38,866 bases of DNA, taken from positions 1-38,866 of the forward strand of contig NZ_LNYO01000011.1 of assembly GCF_001467895.1 (NCBI RefSeq), read 5' to 3'. A model generated the notes under the pieces. It searched no databases. It saw only the letters and a program-made list of their open reading frames with translations, and had not been told where the DNA came from. Every line of letters starts with the position of its first letter. Positions within the stretch are counted from its first letter, which is position 1. The DNA comes from Legionella nautarum. GTDB lineage: Bacteria; Pseudomonadota; Gammaproteobacteria; Legionellales; Legionellaceae. Below are positions 27,601-35,635 of this stretch, piece after piece. The position numbers were made by a program, and so were the translations under genes.

Positions 27601-30600
27601 GTAACTATCCATCAGCAAAAGCCAAATCAATACAAATTTAGCTACTTTTGTCTAGCTGAAATAGACCAATTAGTCTGCGAAATGACTCTCCTTTTAAAAT
27701 CGTATGAAGAGCCAAATTGTGTAGAAATAAATCAAGGCACCAAAATACAAGACACATCTGAGTTTTATAGCAATTATGCTGTCTGCGGGGTCAATTATGG
27801 GCCCTTATTTAAAAAGCAAAAATCCTATTATAATCTTGACAGTCAAAACATTATCAGCGAGTTAGAAGCTGCCGAGGGTTATTTCACCAGTCATGCAGCC
27901 TTTATAGATAATTGCTTTCAAACAATGGCCTTAGGCTTAAATCAGCTTGGGAGTGCTTTTGCGCCTACGGCTGTTAATCAGTTTAAATTTTATAAAGAAG
28001 AAAAATGGGGGGTAGGTTTAGGCTGTCATGCCCAAATAATAGAGCAAAAAGAAGGGCATTTGGAAGCCAATCTAAAAGTTTATAATGCCCAAAATAAAGT
28101 AGTCATGGAAATCAATGGAATTGTCTGCAAATCTATTCAATTAGATGCCTTGTCTGCGAATGTCATCCACAAAGTAGCACTGGAAAAAATAGCTGTTTCG
28201 GCACCTGATAACTCTTTAAAAGACTTTGCATTTCTTGCGAATTTTAAAACAGAGTGGGTTAAGCCTGAATCAATATTAGCTTGGTCTGATTTGCAGGCTA
28301 AGACAACAATCGATGTCCGGCATTTAATAATTGGTTTCGATGGGCTTGCCTGGGACAAAAATGAACTCTTTTCCCTATTTCAGTGTTTGTTCAATTTTTT
28401 AAGGCTCCAGGCTGAAAAGATTTCAGGAAATTTAAAGGTCATTTCATTCCTTTCTTTAAACGATAAGGCCAAAGATTATAAAAAACTCTTAGCCCCGCTT
28501 TTAAAGGCGATGACACTGGCCTTTCCAACGGAATTTCCTAATCTAAGCTTCCGCCATTTCAGCTATACTAAATTGACAAAAGATAATATCGCCTTTCTTT
28601 TTGCTGAAGATAAGGAATTGCCAACTGATCATGAATTTCTAATTCCCTTTTGGGAAGTTTATGGAAATGAACTCTATCGTTATAAAACAATTCCACAAAA
28701 GCCCAATCAGGCTGAGCCGCTTCCCAAAGAAGGGTATTACTTAATTACAGGAGGCTTAGGTGGTATAGGAAAAACCTTAGTTAGGCATATGGTGTCCAAT
28801 TTAGGTTGTAGAAATTTAATTCTAACCTATCGTAAACTTGAACCTGAGGCCGAACAATTTATTACCGAACTCAATGATCAATACGACGCAAATATTCGTT
28901 GCCATCATGTTGATTTAAGATCTGAAAGCCAGCTTGTTAAATTATTTGCAACTCTACCGCGCCCTCTCTATGGAATCTTTCACTTAGCGGGGATTATTCA
29001 GGATCAAAGCCTTGCTAAAACTAGTCCACATTCCATTGAAAATGTTTTGGCAGCCAAATTGTTCTCAGCTTGGACCTTGCATGAATTGTCGCAGGAAATC
29101 ACCGAACTTAAGGCTTTTGTTTTATTTTCTTCACTGGCCACATTGATTTCTTCACCAGGGCAATTTAATTACGCACTGGCAAATCTGGGATTACAAGAAT
29201 TAGCCGCTCATCGTAAGAATAGTCATTTACCAGTTAGCCTAATTGATTGGGGACCATGGGCAAATATCGGTATGATGGCCAATTCAGACTCTTTATCAGC
29301 ATCGAGTATAGTTTTAAGCAAATTTGTACCCTTATCACCGACAATTTGTCATGAGGCACTTTTTTCATGCTTAAATCAGACCAATGATTCTCATTTTGCC
29401 GTCTTTAAAATGAATAAAAGAGAGCCAATTGTTCGAACAAGTGTAGAATCGGAAACAAAAATTTCGCTCAATCCCCATTCATCAAAAAAAGAAGCAGCCC
29501 AATTTATCAAAGCGCTGTTGCTAAGACTTATTGCTCAGGAAACAAACCATGCCAGTGCATCCATAGATGAGCACCTAATTCTTAGCGAACTTGGTTTGGA
29601 TTCTATCAATACAATAAGAATTCGTGCGGAGTTGCAAACAGAATTAAATCTTGCTATTCCCTTATCTATTTTACTGGAAGAAACCACCCTCGAACGCCTT
29701 GTAGACCAGGTGCTGGTATTGTGGTTGGCGAATCAGAATAATCAGAACCAGCACTCAGAATCGAATGAGGAAGCCTCGGTAAACAGGGGTGATGCTAATT
29801 TCTTTTCGCTTTCTTATAATCAGTTTTCAATTTGGTATGAACAGCACGCCATAGAAAACAACCAGGCTTATCATTGTTCAATTGGCTGGAAAATACGCGG
29901 CGGCGATCTTAATCTTAAGCAGGTTTATGCAAATTGGGAAGTATTGATTAGCAGGCATGAAATGCTCCGAGCTTTATTTTCAAGCAGAGAGGGAAATTTA
30001 GGTTATGAGTTACTTTCTGTTTCACAAGCTTTGGAACAGCAAATGGTTGTCGTTGAAACTATCGAGGCGGATCGTGACCCACAGCAATACTTACAAAATT
30101 ATTTGTTGCGTAAAATCGATTTTAATCGTGAATTACCAACAAAAGTCCTTATCCTTTCTCACCAAAATGATGTGTATCTAATGCTCTCTTCCCATCATAT
30201 TGTTATGGATGCAGCAGCAATGTTTTATCTGGGGAAAAAATTATTAACCTCCTTATGTGAAGCCGATTACGTCTTGGATAAGGACTTTTCGTCCCAACCC
30301 TACCATGAATTTACAAAACAACAATTTCTGCAATCTGCAGAATTTGATTTAAAAACACTGTCTTTTTTGCGGAAGGAAGTATTGAATGAAGAAGGGGAGT
30401 TGCGCGTATTTGAATTACCGAAAAAATCAAATACTGGGATCTTAAATTTGGCAAAAGGAGCAACAAAGACCATCTTATTTTCAGAAATGGAAATGCAAAT
30501 CATTCAGTCATTGCCGGCAAGCATCCGAGTACATTTATGCCTAAGCGCATGGGCATTATTACTAGCGAAATACAGTGGTGAAGAAAACCTGTTAATTGGT

Positions 30601-33600
30601 GTCGCTTTTAATGGCAGGACTCAAAAGAAATGGACGGAGGTTGTAGGCCATTTTGTAAATGTCTTACCCTTATGTATTAAGGTGAATCAACATCAGGCTT
30701 CTAATCAGTTCATAAACGAGATAAAAAGTCGTTTGATCGAATTACTAGAATTTCAGGATTTCCCCCTTGTAAAATTAATGAAGGATCCAGAAGTTAAACA
30801 AGCACTCCAGGGTCGACCCTTATTACAAACTTATTTTAATTATTTTGATGCCTCAGATCTTGATATTAGCGTTAATAATCAGTTAGTAACTATTGATGCT
30901 TTAGTTTATCCCCAACAAGAGGCCCAATTTGAAATGAGTCTATGGGTGACGCGAACAAGCAGAGGTTTTGACTTTGAGGTTAAATATCAGAGAGAACTAT
31001 TTTCAGAGACTATGCTTGAAAAACTGGTAGGATATTATAAAACGGTTCTAATCGCTCTAAGTCAGGCGCTGTTGCAAAGTAATACTCAGTTGAAATTAGC
31101 TGAGATCCAATTTTTGTCAGAGACAGAGTTGGCAAAACGTCTTCCGCCAGAGTCAACAAATCGACCTAGTCAGTTGGTATACAACTATTTTGCAGAACAG
31201 GCAGCGAGTTTGCCACAGTCTGTAGCCATTGAAATGCGCGAGCAAAATATAAGTTATCAAAGTTTGCAAGGCTGGGTCGATGAGCTTGCATTAGCACTGA
31301 CTGAATTTCCGCAATCCAAGGATGAAACCGTGGCTATTATAGCGCCTGAACGTGCTAATATTGAGTTCATCGTGACGGTTCTAGCCTTATGGAAACAGGG
31401 GTTTGCCTTTGTTCCCTTAAATAGCCATCATCCCTTTGAACGCATTAAATATGTTCTGGATACAGTGGGGTGTAGGAAACTCATTTTGGTTGATGTCTTA
31501 AGTCCAAACCTTGAGAATTATATCTGCACTAACAATAAATTATTGCTTGAAGTTAGAATCGAGTTTCCTCAGTTGCAAATTCAAGTATTAAACGAATCAA
31601 TCCCAGAAGAAAATGATAGATTTGAAAACAGAAGCCAAGCGAATCCCAGTGATCTTGCCTATATTCTGTTTACCTCTGGATCTACTGGGTTACCAAAAGG
31701 TGTGCTAATTGAACAAGAGGGTCTTATTGACCGTTTATTGTGGATGAAAAATTATTTTAATTTTTCTGCAGCAGATAAATTTTTACAATCAACGCTTCTT
31801 ACCTTTGATGTTTCTCTACCTGAATACTGTTTACCTTTGATATGTGGCGCCACTATAGTGCTTTTTCACCCAGAAGAGAGCCAGAATGCGCATGCTGCTC
31901 TTTGTACTTATCATCAGGTGACGATGATGAGTACCGTGCCATCTTTGTTCAGTATTTTGCTCTCGGATTTGGCTGGTTGCCCTACGTTAAAACATCTAAT
32001 TATGATTGGAGAGGTTCTTCCGCGCGCGATAGTCAACAAGTGGCTAGCCTCTAACCAAACTTGTACCTTATATAATTTATATGGCCCAACAGAGGTTACA
32101 GTTTATGCGAGTGCTCATGCTTGTCGTGAGCCAATTAACTCGGCTTTGGTTCCAATAGGTGAAGCAGCTGACAATGTTATTCCCTTGGTTTTAGACCAAT
32201 ATGGTAATCCAGTTTTAGATGAGGTGATCGGTGAGCTCTATTTAGCTGGCAGTGGGGTTGCACGAGGTTATATTGGTGGACAACTGAAGTCCGATCCCTT
32301 TATCAATAATCCATGGCAATCATTACATTATACGCGGATGTATAAAACCGGTGATTTTGTTCGTTGGCTTGAAGGAGGAAGGCTTGAGTATATTGGCCGT
32401 AAAGATAATCGCATTAAATTAAACGGTCTTTTAGTTGAATTGGGTGAGATTGAAGAACGGGTGCTAAAAGCCTTTCCAGATCTGGAAAATGCTTGTGCAA
32501 TTATTACTGAGTTTAAAATCAAAGAAACTTTAATAAAACACATTGTATTATGCATCATGCCAGAATGTACAGATAGCTCTATTATCATGGAGCATCTTAA
32601 ACAACACTTACCCCAATATATGCTTCCTTGGAAAATTATTTCCTATGCCGAATTTCCACGGAATTCTAGTGCAAAGGTTGATAGAAAATTATTAACAAAC
32701 TTAGTAAAGGAACTTTACGAAGAAGAGTCAGTCCAAGCGAAGCTAAGACCTAAATCGAGTCATCAGCCTGTTACTTTCATGGAAAAGGAAATTTGCAAAA
32801 TATGGGAAACTTTATTACAAAAATCTAACCTGGGTATCGATGAAAATTTCTTCGAATTAGGCGGAGATTCCTTGTTACTGACACAAATGATCCTGCTCGT
32901 GGAAAAACAGCTAGGTATTAAAACAAATTTCGCTAAATTTCTCGCCAACCCATCAATTAATTCCCTACTTCATGGCCTAAGCATGGAGTCTCCTATTTGG
33001 GAAAATGAATTTAAACTTCTAAAAGCGATTTCACCTTATCAAGAAGTAAAGAAAACAAAGGCTGTTTTATTAACAGGTGGAACGGGACATTTGGGTATTC
33101 ATCTTTTACGTTCTTTACTTAATCAAACAGATAAGCAAATTTATTTAATTATTAGAGCCGAATCCAAGACAAAGGCGATTGAAAGATTAACAGAGCGTTA
33201 TTTTAGCGTTTTTGGGGATTCTCTTGCCCTAAATCGCCTTTGCATTTATAGCGGTGATTTAGCGTTATTAAATTTTGGTTTGGAAGAAGCAGATTTTCAA
33301 AAACTTTGCCAGGAAATTTCCTTAATAATTCATGCTGCTGCTGAGGTGAATCATGTAGTTGATTATGTCCGTTTAAAAAAATCCAATGTCCTAGTTTCTA
33401 AGAATATGCTTGATTTGGCAAGATCTGCCCATTGCACACATTTTTTTCATATTTCTACTCAATTCTCTGAGCTTAGCATCTTGCCTGAGTCTTATATGAA
33501 TGAAACGTCTATAAACGAATTTAGTTCAGGATATGAACAATCCAAGTTTATTGCTGAATCATTAATGTCTGCTGCAAAAAATCTTAAGTATCCAGTGACA

Positions 33601-34113
33601 ACCCTACGTTTGCCGCTAATTATTGACGACAGTGATCCACTTTTATTGCGACAAAATCACTTTGTAGCCTTTGTAATGAAATGTTTGCGGCTCGGAGCAT
33701 ACCCTGATATTGGCTTATCCTTTGCGCTGTTGGCAACGGCAGATCTGGCTGATTTTGTCGCTGAACTGTCCAACAAAAGTTATTTAGAACCAGAAGTTTA
33801 TAATTGTCATACAAGGAGAATTTCACTCCAGGAACTCTTTGATTTTTTCATAACAGAAACAGAATATAAGGTGAATAAATTAGAGCCTTCCTTATGGAAA
33901 GCCCGAGTTTTAGAATCAACCTATGAGACGGATCCTTTTTATAAACTTCTACCACTTTATACCTCATCTTTACTCATTTCAGAGAATGTTAATGAACAAT
34001 TAATCGAGCATAAAGGGTTTTTAAAAGCGATAGAAACCACTAAGTTAGCCGTGACTGATAATGCGCATATTAAAAAGATTGGGTCGATGTTGGCGAATTA
34101 CTCCAGACTATAA
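24637..34113 (+). CDS. Hybrid PKS-NRPS: KS-AT-DH-KR-ACP-C-A-PCP-thioester reductase
   Basis: A 3158-residue protein starting at TTG, supported by AAGAGGT 8 nt upstream. KS: C169, H304, H341, all intact. AT (about 512-830): GHSLG (S608) and HAFH (715-718), the malonyl-specific signature. DH (about 905-1175): first motif HVIHEMCILP (H929) with Glu for the usual Gly; D1091-x3-Q1095 present. KR (about 1365-1545): GGLGGIG from G1372, S1499, Y1512; the IQD at the LDD position keeps the B-type Asp. ACP: S1656. C (about 1725-2150): HHIVMDA (H1854, D1858), Ala for Gly. A (about 2190-2690): pocket DVPSIILVYK by eye, no substrate I recognise. PCP: S2745. The reductase starts at GGTGHLG (G2814) with Y2966/K2970. 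Predicted product: an enoyl unit amidated to one amino acid, released as aldehyde or alcohol. There is no ER and no loading domain. It is the last gene of the operon. Confidence 0.93.
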   Translation: MKQHSPISIIGMACEFAGQADSLANFYKVILEGVDATSDISEGRWNVDLDSLPQSIRHGGFLKRNPWSFDAQFFAISPKEAAHMDPQHRILLEQTYHALEDTNLDLDTIKGSNCGVFIGLGTQDYSRIMHNSGQFSGLHSKGSLGSMAAGRIAYHFDLIGPNFVVDTACSSSLVALDQAVKALQDHRCDLAIVGGVTLILTTDYNTDLASANLLAKDGRCKPFSKGADGFARGEGVGVIILQRRQEALRDKRRIYANILGSAINSDGKTNGITAPSKESQKRVIQDALKDAQISAQEVNFIETHGTGTDLGDKIEFAALIEIYQGREEPLYIGSVKGNIAHCEAAAGIAGVIKTSLCIYHDLIPPHTAANFLNPDLRVASLKAQFPAQVLPKRNIVGTVSSFGMSGANAEVVLADEPTKNAAASADCPQVYPYLLLSAKSAESLHKLGSEYRLLLEHCEEEAFNKCLSQANLRNNCSGYRKLVYGQDKTALLKQLDKIDLTALKKRMVKGKTKFAFMFTGQGAVFKEMTRVLYDRIPLYRNILNDYAAKMDDVIHLPHKIISYIFNDEFSLSLDDPQTAQLSLFLIEFSLARLLNLLGITPDFVVGHSLGEYAAACSAGILSFEQAVQMVNLRSQAIKEEPGLQDGLMLQIYATNELVQKLLAELRLKNPLLALWISVNNAPEIQVVSGNKESVLQLTDLLKQKGIPYLKLNTSHAFHTPCLELAATNFKDRALASAMSFTLKNSITSFISTAEPHRDDNQNQAFASIDYWAAQIVKPVRFVDAIESCYELGVRSFIEIGPDSILTNLARQCLKNKESSAELEFIAMNSKNKNNLDSLFSVLNYFYSTHRLDGSKLGLLDDKQRVFSSFFLPVYPFARVELLPDYLKNSRVPAVIEKNNSKKIRLEPTHLEFQINLDLSQIEHAYIAQHVIHEMCILPGSYYIATSIQLLETFKESYLANQPQTIIELDNLLIMHPVIISQSGQESLKVTIHQQKPNQYKFSYFCLAEIDQLVCEMTLLLKSYEEPNCVEINQGTKIQDTSEFYSNYAVCGVNYGPLFKKQKSYYNLDSQNIISELEAAEGYFTSHAAFIDNCFQTMALGLNQLGSAFAPTAVNQFKFYKEEKWGVGLGCHAQIIEQKEGHLEANLKVYNAQNKVVMEINGIVCKSIQLDALSANVIHKVALEKIAVSAPDNSLKDFAFLANFKTEWVKPESILAWSDLQAKTTIDVRHLIIGFDGLAWDKNELFSLFQCLFNFLRLQAEKISGNLKVISFLSLNDKAKDYKKLLAPLLKAMTLAFPTEFPNLSFRHFSYTKLTKDNIAFLFAEDKELPTDHEFLIPFWEVYGNELYRYKTIPQKPNQAEPLPKEGYYLITGGLGGIGKTLVRHMVSNLGCRNLILTYRKLEPEAEQFITELNDQYDANIRCHHVDLRSESQLVKLFATLPRPLYGIFHLAGIIQDQSLAKTSPHSIENVLAAKLFSAWTLHELSQEITELKAFVLFSSLATLISSPGQFNYALANLGLQELAAHRKNSHLPVSLIDWGPWANIGMMANSDSLSASSIVLSKFVPLSPTICHEALFSCLNQTNDSHFAVFKMNKREPIVRTSVESETKISLNPHSSKKEAAQFIKALLLRLIAQETNHASASIDEHLILSELGLDSINTIRIRAELQTELNLAIPLSILLEETTLERLVDQVLVLWLANQNNQNQHSESNEEASVNRGDANFFSLSYNQFSIWYEQHAIENNQAYHCSIGWKIRGGDLNLKQVYANWEVLISRHEMLRALFSSREGNLGYELLSVSQALEQQMVVVETIEADRDPQQYLQNYLLRKIDFNRELPTKVLILSHQNDVYLMLSSHHIVMDAAAMFYLGKKLLTSLCEADYVLDKDFSSQPYHEFTKQQFLQSAEFDLKTLSFLRKEVLNEEGELRVFELPKKSNTGILNLAKGATKTILFSEMEMQIIQSLPASIRVHLCLSAWALLLAKYSGEENLLIGVAFNGRTQKKWTEVVGHFVNVLPLCIKVNQHQASNQFINEIKSRLIELLEFQDFPLVKLMKDPEVKQALQGRPLLQTYFNYFDASDLDISVNNQLVTIDALVYPQQEAQFEMSLWVTRTSRGFDFEVKYQRELFSETMLEKLVGYYKTVLIALSQALLQSNTQLKLAEIQFLSETELAKRLPPESTNRPSQLVYNYFAEQAASLPQSVAIEMREQNISYQSLQGWVDELALALTEFPQSKDETVAIIAPERANIEFIVTVLALWKQGFAFVPLNSHHPFERIKYVLDTVGCRKLILVDVLSPNLENYICTNNKLLLEVRIEFPQLQIQVLNESIPEENDRFENRSQANPSDLAYILFTSGSTGLPKGVLIEQEGLIDRLLWMKNYFNFSAADKFLQSTLLTFDVSLPEYCLPLICGATIVLFHPEESQNAHAALCTYHQVTMMSTVPSLFSILLSDLAGCPTLKHLIMIGEVLPRAIVNKWLASNQTCTLYNLYGPTEVTVYASAHACREPINSALVPIGEAADNVIPLVLDQYGNPVLDEVIGELYLAGSGVARGYIGGQLKSDPFINNPWQSLHYTRMYKTGDFVRWLEGGRLEYIGRKDNRIKLNGLLVELGEIEERVLKAFPDLENACAIITEFKIKETLIKHIVLCIMPECTDSSIIMEHLKQHLPQYMLPWKIISYAEFPRNSSAKVDRKLLTNLVKELYEEESVQAKLRPKSSHQPVTFMEKEICKIWETLLQKSNLGIDENFFELGGDSLLLTQMILLVEKQLGIKTNFAKFLANPSINSLLHGLSMESPIWENEFKLLKAISPYQEVKKTKAVLLTGGTGHLGIHLLRSLLNQTDKQIYLIIRAESKTKAIERLTERYFSVFGDSLALNRLCIYSGDLALLNFGLEEADFQKLCQEISLIIHAAAEVNHVVDYVRLKKSNVLVSKNMLDLARSAHCTHFFHISTQFSELSILPESYMNETSINEFSSGYEQSKFIAESLMSAAKNLKYPVTTLRLPLIIDDSDPLLLRQNHFVAFVMKCLRLGAYPDIGLSFALLATADLADFVAELSNKSYLEPEVYNCHTRRISLQELFDFFITETEYKVNKLEPSLWKARVLESTYETDPFYKLLPLYTSSLLISENVNEQLIEHKGFLKAIETTKLAVTDNAHIKKIGSMLANYSRL

Positions 34114-34139
34114 ACAATAAGGTCTAAGGACTCTGAGCC

Positions 34140-35378
34140 CTATATCTTTTTAAACACCAAACTGCCATTAGTCCCACCAAAGCCCAATGAATTGCTCAAC
34201 ACATAATCAATTCGTCTCGTCTGTGGCTGATGGGGTACAAAGTCGAGATCACAACCCTCATCTGGATTGTCAAGATTGATAGTAGGTGGGGCAATTTGAT
34301 CGCGTATTGCCAAGATTGAAAAAATGGCCTCCACAGCACCGGCGGCTCCAATTAAGTGTCCTGTCATGGATTTGGTTGAGCTGATTGCTAAGTTATAAGC
34401 ATGTGGGCCAAAGACACGTTTGACTGCAATGGTTTCGTTCAAATCATTTAAATAGGTTGAGGTGCCATGGGCATTGATATAATCAATGAATTTCGAATCA
34501 ATTTGCGCATCGTTGATAGCGTTAAGCATGGAGCGGGTGGCACCATCGGCATCTTCATCAGGCGCTGTAATATGGTAGGCATCCCCCGACATACCAAAAC
34601 CGACTAATTCCGCATAGATCCTTGCGCCGCGAGCTTTAGCATGCTCATAGGATTCAAGAACAAGAATGCCAGCGCCTTCGCCCATCACAAAACCATCCCT
34701 CTCTTTATCCCAAGGGCGAGAAGCCCGTTCAGGCTCGTCATTGCGTTTAGACAAGGCCCTTACTGCTGAGAATCCTGCCAGACAAAGTGGCGTGCAAGTC
34801 ATTTCAGTACCCCCGCAAATCATTATATCAGCATCGCCATAGGCGATCGTGCGTGCGCCTAAGCCAATATTATGCGTACCTGTTGTACAGGCGGTAACCA
34901 TAGAAATATTAGGGCCCTTTAACTGGTGCTTAATCGAAATTTGACCTGCAACCATGTTAATGATGCTAGCCGGTATAAAAAAAGGGGATACCTTACGCGG
35001 CCCGCCATGTTGTAATTTTTCAAAATTATTGGTAATGGTTGCAATTCCACCAATTCCCGACCCCACTGCAACGCCGGCACGAACTGCTAAGGCTTCATCG
35101 ATCACTAACCCTGAATCAAGCATGGCCTCTTCTGTGGCAGCCAAGCCATATTGGGTAAACATATCCATTTTTCTGCTGTCTTTGGCGGGTATAATATTAT
35201 CGATATTGAAATTCTTCACCTTAGCCCAGATGCGGGTTGAGTAATCGCTAACATCATATTCGGTGATCGCTTGAACGCCACTTTTGCCAGCCAATATATT
35301 TTTCCAGTTTTCTTCTACGGTTAGCCCAAGTGGTGAAACCATGCCCATACCTGTAATTACAACGCGTCGTTTACTCAA
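34140..35378 (-). CDS. fabF: Beta-ketoacyl-ACP synthase II (FabF type)
   Basis: A 412-residue single-domain condensing enzyme, close to the usual 413. The Cys-His-His triad is complete: TACTTG with C164, HGTST and [11 protein letters not shown]. The GSGIGG element and the [12 protein letters not shown]-terminus are FabF-typical. It elongates acyl-ACP with malonyl-ACP in fatty acid synthesis. The start is TTG, giving [10 protein letters not shown] and supported by GGAG 7 nt upstream. It converges on the synthetase operon with only 26 bp between stops and has no acpP or fabG neighbours, so it may be an extra copy. It could supply the fatty acyl starter, act with the PKS, or serve as a resistant target copy; the sequence does not decide. 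Confidence 0.9.
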   Translation of the reverse strand: MSKRRVVITGMGMVSPLGLTVEENWKNILAGKSGVQAITEYDVSDYSTRIWAKVKNFNIDNIIPAKDSRKMDMFTQYGLAATEEAMLDSGLVIDEALAVRAGVAVGSGIGGIATITNNFEKLQHGGPRKVSPFFIPASIINMVAGQISIKHQLKGPNISMVTACTTGTHNIGLGARTIAYGDADIMICGGTEMTCTPLCLAGFSAVRALSKRNDEPERASRPWDKERDGFVMGEGAGILVLESYEHAKARGARIYAELVGFGMSGDAYHITAPDEDADGATRSMLNAINDAQIDSKFIDYINAHGTSTYLNDLNETIAVKRVFGPHAYNLAISSTKSMTGHLIGAAGAVEAIFSILAIRDQIAPPTINLDNPDEGCDLDFVPHQPQTRRIDYVLSNSLGFGGTNGSLVFKKI

Positions 35379-35518
35379 TTATTACTCCAGCTGTTTTATA
35401 GAAAATTTATGAAATTGGGTGACTCTAATTTATCATATAATCAGCATCATTGGTGAAGTGCATCTGCCTGAACTATCCCGTTAGGAGAGCGCCGTATATT
35501 CAACCCCTGCTCCACGAA

Positions 35519-35553
35519 CTATCATTTTTTAAATTTAAAGGAAAAAATGATAG
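35519..35553. repeat. Perfect 12-bp inverted repeat upstream of fabF
   Basis: CTATCATTTTTT (35519-35530) and AAAAAATGATAG (35542-35553) are exact reverse complements around an 11-nt AT-rich loop. It lies about 140 bp upstream of the fabF start. It could be a regulator site or an AT-rich bidirectional terminator, since read either way the stem ends next to T-rich sequence. Confidence 0.5.
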
Positions 35554-35615
35554 GTTTAAAGATACTAAAAACACGATCAATAAGCAAAAAAGTTCCACGA
35601 AAAAATAAGTCAGAA

Positions 35616-35632
35616 GAATTCGCAGCGAATTC
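35616..35632 (-). terminator. Short terminator hairpin after the ankyrin-segment gene
   Basis: GAATTCG (35616-35622) and CGAATTC (35626-35632) form a 7-bp stem with a 3-nt loop, 3 nt beyond the stop of the minus-strand gene. On the minus strand a T-rich run (TTATTTTTT) follows about 7 nt later. The spacing makes it a modest candidate. Confidence 0.4.
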
Positions 35633-35635
35633 CTT

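Noticed and set aside
11030-32880. Repeated DNA-level similarity around the LGGDSLL carrier and SGSTG adenylation motifs
   Set aside because: This is ordinary domain paralogy in modular synthetases, not a separate repeat or recombination element.
34114-34139. Possible terminator between the synthetase operon and fabF
   Set aside because: The 26-bp gap has no stem of useful length and no T-run; termination must occur within or beyond the fabF region.
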